This document shows positions 27,157 to 37,026 of a stretch of DNA of 64,000 bases, in pieces. The stretch is taken from the NCBI GenBank assembly GCA_019119815.1, contig DWWH01000066.1:1-64000 (forward strand), in the 5' to 3' direction. A program made the position numbers and the translations under genes. Each line of letters opens with the position of its first letter. Positions within the stretch are counted from its first letter, which is position 1. Under the pieces are notes generated by a model. The model was given only the letters and a program-made list of their open reading frames with translations, was not told the origin of the DNA and searched no databases. This stretch comes from Candidatus Eisenbergiella intestinipullorum. GTDB taxonomy: Bacteria; Bacillota; Clostridia; Lachnospirales; Lachnospiraceae.

Positions 27157-27753
27157 ATGAAAAAACGGATCATAGCGATAGAAAGGCAATATGCAAGCGG
27201 AGGCCGGGAGGTCGGAAAAAGACTTTCGGAGCAGCTTGGGATTCCATATTATGACGGGCAGCTGCTGCTTCTTGCCGCAGAAAAATTCGGGCTGAATCCC
27301 GGAGAGGTGAAGGACAATGATGAGAAGGTCAACAGGAGCTTCCTGTACTCTGTCGCGGAGGCTGTGGAGAACTTCCGCGGCAGCGAGCGGGGGATGCTTC
27401 CCTACCGGATCTATCAGGCGCAGTCGGAAACCATCCGGCGTCTGGCCATGGAGGGCCCCTGCATCTTCATCGGCCGCTGCGCGGGAGAGATCCTGAGAGG
27501 AAGCGGAAAATGCCTGAACGTGTTCATCTATGCCTCCGATATGGATGACCGGAGAGAGCGGGCGAACCGGGTGGATCAGATTCCCATGTCGGAGACAGAC
27601 CGCTACATCCGTATGAAGGACAGACAGCGCCGGGACTACTGCAGGCAGTATGTGAATCAGGAATGGGGAGATCCGATGAACTATGATCTGTGCCTGAACA
27701 GCTCACAGCTCGGATACGATACCTGTGTGGAGCTGATTAAAAAAGCCATGTAA
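27157..27753 (+). CDS. Cytidylate kinase-like family protein
   Basis: The 198-residue protein matches the cytidylate kinase-2-like family (AAA_26/CMP-kinase fold). It opens MKKRIIAIERQYASGGREVGKRLSEQLGIPYYDG, where the phosphate-binding loop has the family's relaxed form. A lid-like Arg cluster follows later (DRQRRDYCRQYVNQEWGD). It probably phosphorylates a nucleoside monophosphate or a related small molecule, but members of this family have not been shown to be true CMP kinases. The ATG at 27157 is preceded by GGAAGCGAAG. It sits 50 nt after the ABC exporter without a clear terminator between. Confidence 0.82.
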   Translation: MKKRIIAIERQYASGGREVGKRLSEQLGIPYYDGQLLLLAAEKFGLNPGEVKDNDEKVNRSFLYSVAEAVENFRGSERGMLPYRIYQAQSETIRRLAMEGPCIFIGRCAGEILRGSGKCLNVFIYASDMDDRRERANRVDQIPMSETDRYIRMKDRQRRDYCRQYVNQEWGDPMNYDLCLNSSQLGYDTCVELIKKAM

Positions 27754-27869
27754 ACGGATATTCAGTCTGAAAGCGGCAGAAACCGGTTTTCCCTGATTAA
27801 AAAGGAAAAGGATGGAAATACTTTTAACCGGAAAGCGCGGCATCAGCCGCAAAACGGAAAGGGGAAAAT

Positions 27870-28118
27870 ATGGAATCTGTAAAATCGGTAAAAATTTATC
27901 TCAACAATGCGGATGAGGTTTGGAAGTTTGTGAACATCATTCGGAAATTCAGCGGGGACTATGATCTGGCGGCGGGCAGCTATACGGTGGATGCCAAATC
28001 CATTCTCGGCGTCTGTGCCCTCGGCACGAAAAAGCCGCTGGAGCTGAAACTGGTGGATCCGAGGGGGGAGGAGAACCGCCTCCTGACGGCGCTGGGAGAA
28101 TATCTGCTCCGGGAATGA
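27870..28118 (+). CDS. HPr-like protein without the phosphorylatable His
   Basis: The 82-residue protein has the length and strand-helix order of HPr. It keeps the regulatory segment VDAKSILGVCALG, which corresponds to the Ser46 loop in HPr. The GIHARPA motif with the phospho-acceptor His15 is replaced by LNNADEVWKFV, so it cannot carry phosphate from PEP in the usual way. It may be a regulatory relative like Crh, which also lacks His15 and acts through the Ser residue with CcpA. The ribosome site is GGAAAGGGG. It stands alone between the kinase-like gene and the GH36 gene. Confidence 0.8.
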   Translation: MESVKSVKIYLNNADEVWKFVNIIRKFSGDYDLAAGSYTVDAKSILGVCALGTKKPLELKLVDPRGEENRLLTALGEYLLRE

Positions 28119-28167
28119 GCAATCCGTCGGAGCGGCAGCGTACCGGATGCGGACCGAAAAAAAGGAA

Positions 28168-28196
28168 TTGTTGTGCTTCCGGCTTTGTGCTATGCT
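28168..28196 (+). promoter_or_regulatory. Possible promoter of the GH36 gene
   Basis: TTGTTG at 28168-28173 and TATGCT at 28191-28196 are 17 nt apart, about 100 nt before the start at 28301. Both boxes are imperfect. Confidence 0.4.
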
Positions 28197-28300
28197 GAAA
28201 GAAAATGGTACGGCTTCGGGATATGCGCGGCATGGGGCAGTACCCGCGGGCGCAGAAATGGAGCCGGCTGCTGCGGAAAGCGGCGGAAAGGACAGAAGAG

Positions 28301-30547
28301 ATGGGAATTTTCTACGAAGAGAAAAGCAGGGTATTCACCCTGCAGACCCGGCACAGCACGTATCAGATGAAGGCAGATGAACAGGGAGTCCTGCTGCATA
28401 CTTATTATGGGGAAAAGACGGACAATACGGACCTGTCCTGTCTGATCACCAGAGGAGACAGGGGATTTTCGGGAAATCCCTTCCAGGTGGGCGGGACGGA
28501 CCGGACCTATTCGCTGGATACCCTGCCGCAGGAATATTCCTGCTTCGGAACGGGAGACTACCGGATCAGCGCGCTGAAAGTGGAAAACGCGGACGGAAGC
28601 CAGGCGGTTTCCCTGCGCTATGCAGGTCATGCGATCACAAAGGGAAAATATACTCTGCCCGGCCTTCCCGCCGCCTGCGGGACGCCGGAAGAGGCGGAGA
28701 CGCTTACGGTGGATCTGGAGGATGCGGAAAGCGGGATCGCCGTGCGTCTGTACTACGGCGTGTTTGAGAATCTGGACGTGATCACCAGGGCGGCCGAGAT
28801 CAGAAACGGAGGGAAGGAAGCCGCAACGCTCCGGAAGGCGGCGAGCCTGTGCCTGGACTGGCAGGCGGGCGAGTACGACTGGCTCACCTTCCATGGCAGA
28901 CACGCGATGGAGAGAAATCTGCAGAGAACCGGAATCGCTCACGGCGTACAGTCGGTGGGAAGCGTGCGTGGAGCTTCCAGTCACCATTACAATCCTTTTG
29001 TCATGGTCTGCGGGAAAAATACGGATGAAGACAGAGGAGACTGCTATGGAATTTCCTTTGTTTACAGCGGAGAATTTCTGATGGAGGCGGAGAAGGACCA
29101 GATGGATCAGACCAGACTGATCTGCGGCATCCATCCGGACGATTTTGCCTGGAAGCTGGAGCCGGGCGATAGCTTTGCGGCGCCGGAGGTTCTGATGGCC
29201 TACAGCGGGCAGGGGCAGGGCGGCGTCAGCCGGATCTTCCACAGACTGATCCGTGACCATATCTGCCGCGGTCAGTGGAAGCACAGCCGCAGGCCCGTGC
29301 TGATCAATAACTGGGAAGGAACCTATTTTGACTTCACCGGGGACAAGCTGGTGGACATCGCGAAGGATGCGGCAGCGCTGGGAATCGAGCTGTTCGTCAT
29401 GGACGACGGCTGGTTCGGAAAAAGGGACAGCGACAATTCCGGGCTGGGAGACTGGTATCCCAATGAAGAGAAGCTGGGCTGCAGCTTAAAGGAGCTGGGC
29501 GAGCGCATCACAGCGCTGGGACTCCGGTTCGGCATCTGGTTTGAGCCGGAATGCATTTCCATTGACAGCGATCTGTACCGGGCGCATCCGGAATGGGCGG
29601 TAGCGGTTCCCGGAAGGAATCCTGTGCTCAGCCGCAACCAGCTCATCCTGGATTTTTCCAGAAAGGACGTGCAGGATTATCTGATCGAGCGCATTTCCGA
29701 CGTCCTGCGTAGCGCTCCCATCACCTATGTGAAGTGGGATTTCAACAGGAGTATCTGTGATAAATACAGCCACGCCCTGCCGGCGGACCGACAGGGAGAA
29801 ATGGCGCACCGCTTTATCCTGGGCCTGTACCGGGTGCTGGAGACGCTGACGGGCAGATTCCCGGAGGTGCTCTTCGAGGGATGCAGCGGCGGAGGCGGCC
29901 GTTTTGATGCGGGCATGCTCTATTATACGCCGCAGATCTGGTGCAGCGACGATACGGACGCCATCGAGCGCCTGCAGATCCAGTACGGCACCTCCTTCGG
30001 TTATCCGGTGAGCGCCATGGGAGCCCATGTGTCCGCAGTGCCGAACCATCAGACCGGGCGCGTGACGCCCCTTTCTGCCAGAGGCTGCGTGGCCATGGCC
30101 GGGACCTTTGGCTACGAGCTGGATCTGAACCGGCTTTCGGAAGAGGAAAAGGAAGAGATCAGCGCTCAGATCCGCACCTTTAAGGAGCTGTATGACTGCA
30201 TCCAGTACGGAGATTATTACCGTCTGACCAGCCCTCTTTCCGGAAGCTGTACGGTCTGGGAAACGGCCGCTCCGGACGCCTCCGAGGCGCTGGTGAGCGC
30301 GGTATATCACCATGTGCAGGCCAATCCCGTTCCGGTATATGTGAAGCTGCGCGGCCTGGAGGAGACGGCTTCCTATCGGATCATCCTGGTGGGCGGACAG
30401 AAGGAAGAGAGGCCGGCGGAGCAGGCGAAAGAGGCAGGACAGACGGAGCGGATCCTCACCGGCGCGGCTCTGATGCACGCCGGCATGCCCATTCCGCCTG
30501 CCAGGGGCGATTACTGTGCGTATCAGATCCACCTGGTCAGATGTTAA
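28301..30547 (+). CDS. GH36 alpha-galactosidase
   Basis: I take the ATG at 28301 (MGIFYEEKSRVFTLQT), which starts at the normal family N-terminus; the frame opens at 28205. The 748-residue enzyme is the full length of tetrameric GH36 alpha-galactosidases. An N-terminal beta sandwich of about 330 residues is followed by a TIM barrel and a C-terminal beta domain. The nucleophile Asp is in VKWDFNR and the acid/base Asp in WCSDDTD; VMDDGWFGKRDSDNSGLGDW and GCSGGGGRFD are the other signature blocks. It removes alpha-1,6-linked galactose from raffinose-type sugars in the cytosol. No importer is adjacent. A terminator follows. Confidence 0.95.
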   Translation: MGIFYEEKSRVFTLQTRHSTYQMKADEQGVLLHTYYGEKTDNTDLSCLITRGDRGFSGNPFQVGGTDRTYSLDTLPQEYSCFGTGDYRISALKVENADGSQAVSLRYAGHAITKGKYTLPGLPAACGTPEEAETLTVDLEDAESGIAVRLYYGVFENLDVITRAAEIRNGGKEAATLRKAASLCLDWQAGEYDWLTFHGRHAMERNLQRTGIAHGVQSVGSVRGASSHHYNPFVMVCGKNTDEDRGDCYGISFVYSGEFLMEAEKDQMDQTRLICGIHPDDFAWKLEPGDSFAAPEVLMAYSGQGQGGVSRIFHRLIRDHICRGQWKHSRRPVLINNWEGTYFDFTGDKLVDIAKDAAALGIELFVMDDGWFGKRDSDNSGLGDWYPNEEKLGCSLKELGERITALGLRFGIWFEPECISIDSDLYRAHPEWAVAVPGRNPVLSRNQLILDFSRKDVQDYLIERISDVLRSAPITYVKWDFNRSICDKYSHALPADRQGEMAHRFILGLYRVLETLTGRFPEVLFEGCSGGGGRFDAGMLYYTPQIWCSDDTDAIERLQIQYGTSFGYPVSAMGAHVSAVPNHQTGRVTPLSARGCVAMAGTFGYELDLNRLSEEEKEEISAQIRTFKELYDCIQYGDYYRLTSPLSGSCTVWETAAPDASEALVSAVYHHVQANPVPVYVKLRGLEETASYRIILVGGQKEERPAEQAKEAGQTERILTGAALMHAGMPIPPARGDYCAYQIHLVRC

Positions 30548-30601
30548 ATAAATAATGAGAATTATTATTGAAATAAATAAAAAATCATGAAAAAGAGAGA
30601 A

Positions 30602-30636
30602 AACGTCGGATAAATGGAAAAATCCGGCGTTTTTTC
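30602..30636 (+). terminator. Terminator after the GH36 gene
   Basis: AACGTCGGAT pairs with ATCCGGCGTT (one mismatch) around a 9-nt loop, followed by a T-run. Confidence 0.75.
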
Positions 30637-30748
30637 ATGCTCTTTTCTCTTGCCAATTCCCAGCAATATGGTAGGATATAAAAGAAAGAAGGACAGAAAC
30701 AAGAAACGCAGTTGTCAGGCCGCATCCGCGGCAGACGAGGAGGTGCGT

Positions 30749-31705
30749 ATGCAGAAACAGATCAATAACAGAAAGGCCGCGATCATCGGATGCGGCTTTG
30801 TGGGTTCCGCTTCCGCTTTCAGCCTGATGCAGAGCGGACTGTTTTCCGAACTGGTCCTGATCGACGCCAACAGAGACAAGGCGGAAGGAGAGGCTCTGGA
30901 CATCGCCCACGGCATTCCCTTTGCCGGACAGATGAAGATCTACGCGGGGGATTACGATGACATCATGGATGCTGCGGTCATCATCGTGACGGCGGGCGCA
31001 AACCAGAAGCCGGAGGAGACCAGACTGGATCTGGTACATAAAAATGTGAAGATTTTTAAGAGCATCATCCCCGAGATCGCGAAAAGAGGGTATCAGGGAA
31101 TCCTGCTCGTGGTGGCAAATCCCGTGGATATTCTGACCTATACGGCGCTGAAGCTGAGCGGCCTGCCGGAAAACCGGGTGATCGGCTCCGGGACCGTGCT
31201 GGACACCGCCAGGCTGAAATACCGCCTTGGAGAGCATCTTTCCGTGGACAGCCGCAGCGTGCACGCTTTTATCATCGGAGAGCACGGAGACAGCGAGATT
31301 GCCGTTTTCAGCAGCGCCAACGTATCCGGGATCCCTCTGAACCGCTTCTGCGAGATGCGTGGGCATTTCGAGCATGAGGAAGCTACCCGCAGGATCGCGG
31401 AGGAGGTGAAGAACAGCGCCTATCAGATCATCGCCAGAAAGCATGCTACATACTATGGCATCGCCATGTCCGTGAAGCGGATCTGCGAGGCCATTGTCCG
31501 GGACGAGAAATCCATCCTTCCGGTGTCCTCCCTGATGCATGGGGAATACGGCATCCGTGACGTGGCGCTCAGCATGCCGGCCATCGTGGGAAAGGATGGG
31601 ATCGAAACGCAGGTGCCCATTTCTCTGAGCGGAGAGGAGGAAAACCGTCTGAGGGAATCCGCAGATACCCTGAAGCGGGTGCTGGAAGGGCTGGAGCTTT
31701 CCTGA
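30749..31705 (+). CDS. ldh: L-lactate dehydrogenase
   Basis: The ATG at 30749 follows GAGGAGG; the frame opens further upstream within the terminator region. The 318-residue protein has the NAD-binding glycine motif (AAIIGCGFVGSASAF), Asp for the cofactor ribose (LVLIDAN), the substrate Arg region (VTAGANQKPEETRLDL), NPVDILTY and the catalytic His in IGEHGDSE. It reduces pyruvate to L-lactate with NADH in fermentation. Malate dehydrogenases share the fold, but the GANQKPEETR loop fits LDH. It is a single-gene unit, convergent with glgD across a 17-bp bidirectional terminator. Confidence 0.92.
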   Translation: MQKQINNRKAAIIGCGFVGSASAFSLMQSGLFSELVLIDANRDKAEGEALDIAHGIPFAGQMKIYAGDYDDIMDAAVIIVTAGANQKPEETRLDLVHKNVKIFKSIIPEIAKRGYQGILLVVANPVDILTYTALKLSGLPENRVIGSGTVLDTARLKYRLGEHLSVDSRSVHAFIIGEHGDSEIAVFSSANVSGIPLNRFCEMRGHFEHEEATRRIAEEVKNSAYQIIARKHATYYGIAMSVKRICEAIVRDEKSILPVSSLMHGEYGIRDVALSMPAIVGKDGIETQVPISLSGEEENRLRESADTLKRVLEGLELS

Positions 31706-31755
31706 AGCGGTAAGCGGTGTAAAAGAAGAGAGAACAAAAAGGAAACCGTCAAAAC

Positions 31756-31819
31756 GCATACAAATCAAAAGGCATACAAATCAAAAGGCATACAAATCAA
31801 AAGGAATACAAATGAAAAA
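31756..31819. repeat. 16-bp tandem repeat, four copies
   Basis: The unit GCATACAAATCAAAAG occurs three times exactly at 31756-31803, with a fourth diverged copy at 31804-31819. It sits between ldh and its terminator and probably arose by slippage. Confidence 0.85.
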
Positions 31820-31852
31820 GCATGGAAATCCGCCGGGATTTCCATGCTTTTT
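31815..31852. terminator. Bidirectional terminator between ldh and glgD
   Basis: A perfect 17-bp stem (AAAAAGCATGGAAATCC at 31815-31831 with its complement at 31836-31852) has a GCCG loop, with As on one side and Ts on the other. Confidence 0.9.
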
Positions 31853-31867
31853 GGATGTCGGAGTCTC

Positions 31868-33013
31868 TTATACGATCTGATATTTGGGGACATAGACCGG
31901 AAGACTGTCGGTCCCGCGCATCTGCTTGCCGGCAGTGATGGTGACATCCTTGTCGGTAACGATGTACTCCAGATCCGCACCGTCCTCCACGACCGTATCC
32001 TGCATCAGGACACAGTTTCTGATCTTTGCACCCTTGCCGACCCGGACGCCGCGGAAGAGAACGCTGTTTTCCACTTCGCCTTCGATCACACAGCCGTCGG
32101 CAGCCATGATATTCTGCACGTTGGAGCCGTTGATGTAGCGGGTCGGATTGTCGTCACGGATCTTGGTATAAACCGGATTGGGAGAGAACAGCGCGTTCAG
32201 ATTGTTCTCATCCAGAAGCTTCATATTCTCGTCAAAATAGCTCTTAATATCGCAGATCCGGGCAACATAGCCGTCAAACCGGAAGCCCTTCACGTTCAGC
32301 CGGTCGAGAGAACGGGCGAGAATGTCGCGCTCAAAGTAAATGTCCCCGCGCATGAATGCCTTCTCGATCAGGCTGACCAGAAGCTCGCGGTCTATGATAT
32401 AGATGTTCAGGCAGAAATTCTGAAGGCCGTCCGTCTGCGGATTGACGAGCATCTGCGTGACCCTTCCGCTCTCGTCCATGTCAAGTGTATAGTACATTTC
32501 CTTGCGAACGGCAGAGGAATTCATGGCCACATCAGGAATCGGCTCTACGGCATAGGCGGCAGTTACGTCGGCGCCGCTTGTGATATGCGCGTCGATCATG
32601 GCGTTAAAGTCGAAGTTCACGGCAATGTTCGCATCCGACATCACCACATATTGTTCCTTCTGGTCGCGCAGAAAGTCCACGATGCTCGCCAGAGCTTCCA
32701 CACGTCCGCTGTAGATCTTAACGGTCTTGTCCGAATAGGGAGGGAAAATATGAAGACCGCCGTTCTTGCGGGTCAGGTCCCATTCACGGCCGGAGCCGAG
32801 GTGATCCATCAGAGAGTGATAATTCCTGCGGACGACGATGGAAACATTTCCGATGCCGCAGTTTACCATGCTGGACAGGATAAAATCCACCAGGCGGTAA
32901 CGGCCTGCAAACGGGATGGAGGCCATCAGGCGCTCGGCTGCCAGCTCGGGTACCAGAGAGTCATAGCTGTTCGGGAAAATGATGCCCAGTGCATCTGCGT
33001 TGGAATTTACCAT
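31868..33013 (-). CDS. glgD: Glucose-1-phosphate adenylyltransferase, GlgD subunit
   Basis: The 381-residue protein has the nucleotidyltransferase fold followed by a left-handed beta helix (hexapeptide strands from about residue 285). Its N-terminus ([44 protein letters not shown]) lacks the catalytic GGxGxRL loop, as in GlgD regulatory subunits of Firmicutes. It pairs with GlgC to make ADP-glucose for glycogen. It starts 7 nt inside the end of glgC, so the two are translationally coupled. No glycogen synthase lies in this window. Confidence 0.94.
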   Translation of the reverse strand: MVNSNADALGIIFPNSYDSLVPELAAERLMASIPFAGRYRLVDFILSSMVNCGIGNVSIVVRRNYHSLMDHLGSGREWDLTRKNGGLHIFPPYSDKTVKIYSGRVEALASIVDFLRDQKEQYVVMSDANIAVNFDFNAMIDAHITSGADVTAAYAVEPIPDVAMNSSAVRKEMYYTLDMDESGRVTQMLVNPQTDGLQNFCLNIYIIDRELLVSLIEKAFMRGDIYFERDILARSLDRLNVKGFRFDGYVARICDIKSYFDENMKLLDENNLNALFSPNPVYTKIRDDNPTRYINGSNVQNIMAADGCVIEGEVENSVLFRGVRVGKGAKIRNCVLMQDTVVEDGADLEYIVTDKDVTITAGKQMRGTDSLPVYVPKYQIV

Positions 33014-34215
33014 TGTTCTTCACCGCCTTTTACATTATTATTCACCATGGCATGAGGGCCGATCTTGGCAGCATCTCCGATATAGACACCGGGACCCACT
33101 GTGGCAACTCCGTTCTCATCGCCGTCAGGCATGGAGCCCACCACAGCGTTTTCACCGATCACCGCATTTTCAGCGATGATGCAGTGCTCCACCACCGCTC
33201 CGGCCTTGATGACCGTGCCGCCCATGACGACTGCATCCTCCACCTTCGCGCCGGCTTCCACACGCACGCCGGCGAACAGGATGGAATGCTTTACGGTGCC
33301 TTCCACGTGGCAGCCGTCGGTGATCATGGAATTCTCAACCACTGCGCCGCGGCAGATCTTGTGTCCGGTCATGCCGCTGTTGCGGCTGTAGATTTTCCAG
33401 TCGCTGTCAAACAGGTTGATGCCGCTGTGTTCCGGATCCAGAACCTCCATGTTCGCTTCCCACAGGGAGGAAATGGTTCCCACGTCCTTCCAGTAGCCGT
33501 TGAAGCGGTAAGCGTACATACTCCGTCCGTCCCGAAGAAGATTGGGGATGATGTTGTTGCCGAAGTCGTTTTCCGATTCCGGATCAGCCTCATCTTCGAT
33601 CAGATACCTTTTCAGAATATCCCAGTTAAAAATATAGATTCCCATGGAAGCCAGATTGGACTTGGGCTCCTTCGGCTTTTCCTGGAATTCCGTGATCCTG
33701 TCGTTTTCATCCGCCACCATCAGGCCGAAGCGGGATGCCTCCGCCCACGGGACCTCCATGACGGCAACGCTGAATTCCGCATTCTTCTCCTTATGGAACC
33801 GGAGAAAGTCGCTGTAATCCTGCTTGCAGATCTGATCGCCGGAAAGGATGATCACATACTGCGGATTGTACCGTTCAATAAACGGAATGTTCTGATAAAT
33901 GGCATTCGCGGTGCCCTTGTACCAGTCGGAACCGGTCGCCTGCTGATAGGGCTGGAGGATATGGACGCCTCCATGCAGACGGTCCAGATCCCAGGGCTGT
34001 CCGTTTCCTATGTACTCGTTGAGCACAAGCGGCTGATACTGGGTCAGAACGCCCACGGTATCAATGCCGGAATTGACGCAGTTTGACAACGGAAAGTCGA
34101 TGATGCGGTATTTTCCGCCGAAGGGAACTGCGGGTTTTGCCAGCTTCTGGGTCAGGGCGTACAGTCTCGACCCCTGGCCGCCGGCAAGAAGCATTGCTAT
34201 CATTTCTTTGGCCAT
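33007..34215 (-). CDS. glgC: Glucose-1-phosphate adenylyltransferase, GlgC subunit
   Basis: The start at 34215 ([22 protein letters not shown]) follows GGGGAC; the open frame runs far upstream but only as antisense of other genes. The 402-residue protein has the catalytic loop GGQGSRL, the [23 protein letters not shown] block and the glucose-1-phosphate site ([17 protein letters not shown]). A hexapeptide beta helix fills the C-terminal part. It joins ATP and glucose-1-phosphate into ADP-glucose, the committed step of bacterial glycogen synthesis. It is the first gene of a two-gene operon with glgD. Confidence 0.95.
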   Translation of the reverse strand: MAKEMIAMLLAGGQGSRLYALTQKLAKPAVPFGGKYRIIDFPLSNCVNSGIDTVGVLTQYQPLVLNEYIGNGQPWDLDRLHGGVHILQPYQQATGSDWYKGTANAIYQNIPFIERYNPQYVIILSGDQICKQDYSDFLRFHKEKNAEFSVAVMEVPWAEASRFGLMVADENDRITEFQEKPKEPKSNLASMGIYIFNWDILKRYLIEDEADPESENDFGNNIIPNLLRDGRSMYAYRFNGYWKDVGTISSLWEANMEVLDPEHSGINLFDSDWKIYSRNSGMTGHKICRGAVVENSMITDGCHVEGTVKHSILFAGVRVEAGAKVEDAVVMGGTVIKAGAVVEHCIIAENAVIGENAVVGSMPDGDENGVATVGPGVYIGDAAKIGPHAMVNNNVKGGEEQW

Positions 34216-34378
34216 AATGATGTCCCCCTGGTTCTTAATAAATGGTGATGTTAAAATTGTACCACAAAAGCGATAAGAAGGACAGCCTTTTGTGCAAAAG
34301 AGAGAAAAATTTTTCCGCAATTTTACAATATGGAGGCAGAACCTCCTGCGGGAAGCTGGACGGTCTGAAAAAAATCCC

Positions 34379-34384
34379 TTATAA
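34379..34384 (+). promoter_or_regulatory. -10 box upstream of the GH116 gene
   Basis: A TATAAT lies 24 nt before the start at 34408. The -35 (TGGACG at about 17 nt) is poor. The 190-nt gap to glgC must hold promoters for both divergent units. Confidence 0.45.
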
Positions 34385-34407
34385 TCGGAAAAAAAGGAGG
34401 AAAGAAA

Positions 34408-37026
34408 ATGAAATATGAAGGAAAAAGACTGTATCAGATCTCGTTTCCACTGGGAGGGATCGGAACCGGCTGCATCGGTCTCGGGGGAAACGGAAGACTG
34501 AAGGATTTTGAGATCTACAACCGGCCCAACAAGCGGAGTGTGAATGGCTTTACGGGATTTGTCATCAAGGCGGAGCGGGAGGGAAGGCTGCTGGACGCGC
34601 GTTCTCTGACCGGACAGGCAGAGAAGCCGCTCATGGGGGAAAGACCGCAGGGGGTGAACAGCGGTCATATCGGCTACGGCTTCGGCCCGACAGACAGCAC
34701 GCTGGCGGGCTGGCCCCATTTTCAGGAGGTTTCCTTTGAGGGAAAATTTCCCATGGCAAAGCTGACATTTCAGGAGGAGCGCTTTCCGGGGAGAGTGGAA
34801 ATGACCGCGTTTAATCCGCTGATCCCCATGGATTCGGAGGATTCCTCTCTCCCGGCCGCATTTTTTTCTTTTGAACTGGAAAACACCCAGGAGGAGGAAA
34901 CGGACTACACCCTCTGCTGCTTCTGGGGGAGCCCTTTCCCCATCGGAAGCTCCAGAAATGTGTATACAGACGGCGTCTTTCCCAGAATAACGATCTCGGG
35001 AAGGGACGAGAAGGACCTCCTGAAGCGGGGAGATGTGACGATCGCCTCCTGCGGCGGGCAGGGCTCCCGGCAGGAATACTGGTATCGGGGAGGCTGGCAG
35101 GACGGTGTGGAGATGTTCTGGGAGGACTTTAAAAGGCCGGGCGGCCTGATCGACCGTCACTATGAGGAAGCGTTCTCACCTCTGCAGAAGGCGGCGGATA
35201 CGGCGGCGCTGGCAGAGACGGTCCGGCTGCGCCCCGGAGAGAAAAAGACGGTCCGCTTCCTGGCGGCCTGGAGTTTTCCGGAGATGTACAATTTCTGGAA
35301 TCCGGAACCGGACAGGAAGCGTACCTGGTGGAAAAATTATTATGCCACACGCTTTCCGGATTCTGGCGCCTGTGCCCTCTACTGCATGGAAAACTGGGAC
35401 CGTCTGGAAGGGCTGACCCGGCTGTTTACCGAAACGCTGCACGGATCCACGCTGCCGGATCCGGTGATCGACGCGGTTTCCGCCAATCTTTCCGTCCTGA
35501 AATCACCCACGGTGCTGCGGCTGGAGGACGGGACCTTCTACGGATTTGAGGGCTGTCTGGAAAATGAGGGGAGCTGTGAGGGAAGCTGCACCCATGTGTG
35601 GAATTACGCTTATGCCCTTCCTTTCCTGTTTCCGGATCTGGAAAGGAGCATGCGGGAAGCGGACTACCGCTATAACCGGCATGAGGACGGGCGGATGAGC
35701 TTCCGTCTCCAGCTTCCTTTGGGGAGGGAACCCTGGGACTTTCTGCCCTGTGTGGACGGACAGATGGGAGGCGTGGTGAAAACCTACCGGGAGTGGAAGT
35801 TTTCCGGGGACGACGCCTGGCTTGCCGGGATCTGGCCGGAGGTAAAGAAAAGTCTGGAATATGCCTGGTCGGAGAAGAACCCGAATCGCTGGGATCCGGA
35901 ACAGAGCGGCGTGATCCGGGGACGCCAGCACCATACTCTGGATATGGAGCTGTTCGGGCCCAATTCCTGGCTGACCGGTTTTTATCTGGCGGCTCTGAAG
36001 GCGGCCGGAGAGATGGCGGAGCATCTGGGAGAAGCCGGAGATGCGCGGCGGTATCGGGAAATGTTTCAGAAGGGAAAGCAGTGGGCGGATGAAAACCTGT
36101 TCAACGGAAGCTATTACGGCCAGCGGGCCGACCTGACGGACCGGAGCCTGATCGATGGATACGGGGAGGAGCTGAAGGACGCCTACTGGAATGAGGAAGC
36201 AGGAGAGGTCAAATATCAGATCGGGAACGGCTGTGCGATCGATCAGGTAGTTGCCTGCTGGCATGCAGCGCTGTGCGGCCTGGGAGAGATCTTCGATGAA
36301 GGGCAGGTGAAGACGGCGCTGCGCAGCCTGTACCGGAACAATTTTAAAAGAATGGACGAGGTGGAAAATTTCTGGCGGAATTTTGCGGTGGATGAGGAAC
36401 AGGGACTTCTGATCTGTACCTGGCCGGAGGGGAAAAAGCCCGCGATCCCGCTGACCTATTCCACCGAATGCATGACGGGCTTCGAGTACCAGGCGGCCTG
36501 CCATATGCTGTATGCGGGCCTGAAGGAGGAAGGGCTGTCCATTGTCTGTGTGATCCGGGAGCGTTATGACGGATACCGGAGAAATCCCTGGAACGAAATC
36601 GAATGCGGAAGCAATTACGCCAGGAGTATGGCAAGCTATAGCCTTCTTCCGGTCCTTTCCGGCTTTTCCTGGGACGGCGTCAGGAAGGGAATGGGGTTTG
36701 ACCCTATGGAGCCGGAGAATGAGAAAGTTTCTGAAAATGCGGCCGGAGGGAAAAAGGAATTCCGCAGCTTCTGGAGTTTTCAGAGGGCCTGGGGACGGGT
36801 GAGGGTGACAGAGGAAGAAACAGAGATCACGGTCCTTTACGGAGAGCTTGCCCTGCGGGAGCTTTACCTTCCGAAGGAAAAGGAGGCGGAGGAAATCTGC
36901 CTGAACGGAAAACAGATTCCTGCAGGTCAGAGAGATGGCGCTGCCGTGTTTGAGGAGCTTTTGCTCCGGAAAGAGGACCGGATCACGGTGAAATGGAGGA
37001 GTTATGGAGTTGAAAAGAAACAGTGA
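34408..37026 (+). CDS. GH116 family beta-glycosidase (GBA2-like)
   Basis: The 872-residue protein follows AAAGGAGG. Its N-terminal half is the GBA2 N-terminal beta domain ([27 protein letters not shown]). Its C-terminal half is the (alpha/alpha)6 catalytic domain of DUF608/GH116, with [42 protein letters not shown] and [14 protein letters not shown]. Known members cleave beta-glucosides or beta-xylosides, including glucosylceramide. There is no signal peptide, so it acts on imported sugars. It overlaps the following GH127 gene by 23 nt, so the two enzymes probably act on the same glycan. Confidence 0.9.
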   Translation: MKYEGKRLYQISFPLGGIGTGCIGLGGNGRLKDFEIYNRPNKRSVNGFTGFVIKAEREGRLLDARSLTGQAEKPLMGERPQGVNSGHIGYGFGPTDSTLAGWPHFQEVSFEGKFPMAKLTFQEERFPGRVEMTAFNPLIPMDSEDSSLPAAFFSFELENTQEEETDYTLCCFWGSPFPIGSSRNVYTDGVFPRITISGRDEKDLLKRGDVTIASCGGQGSRQEYWYRGGWQDGVEMFWEDFKRPGGLIDRHYEEAFSPLQKAADTAALAETVRLRPGEKKTVRFLAAWSFPEMYNFWNPEPDRKRTWWKNYYATRFPDSGACALYCMENWDRLEGLTRLFTETLHGSTLPDPVIDAVSANLSVLKSPTVLRLEDGTFYGFEGCLENEGSCEGSCTHVWNYAYALPFLFPDLERSMREADYRYNRHEDGRMSFRLQLPLGREPWDFLPCVDGQMGGVVKTYREWKFSGDDAWLAGIWPEVKKSLEYAWSEKNPNRWDPEQSGVIRGRQHHTLDMELFGPNSWLTGFYLAALKAAGEMAEHLGEAGDARRYREMFQKGKQWADENLFNGSYYGQRADLTDRSLIDGYGEELKDAYWNEEAGEVKYQIGNGCAIDQVVACWHAALCGLGEIFDEGQVKTALRSLYRNNFKRMDEVENFWRNFAVDEEQGLLICTWPEGKKPAIPLTYSTECMTGFEYQAACHMLYAGLKEEGLSIVCVIRERYDGYRRNPWNEIECGSNYARSMASYSLLPVLSGFSWDGVRKGMGFDPMEPENEKVSENAAGGKKEFRSFWSFQRAWGRVRVTEEETEITVLYGELALRELYLPKEKEAEEICLNGKQIPAGQRDGAAVFEELLLRKEDRITVKWRSYGVEKKQ

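Noticed and set aside
28168..28196. Similarity of the GH36 promoter region to the E. coli lac promoter (GCTTCCGGCT)
   Set aside because: A 10-base match in a GC-rich region is easily chance, and there is no lac-type operator.
34216..35160. Upstream extension of glgC on the minus strand
   Set aside because: It runs through the intergenic region and antisense to the GH116 gene; the GlgC N-terminus is clear at 34215.
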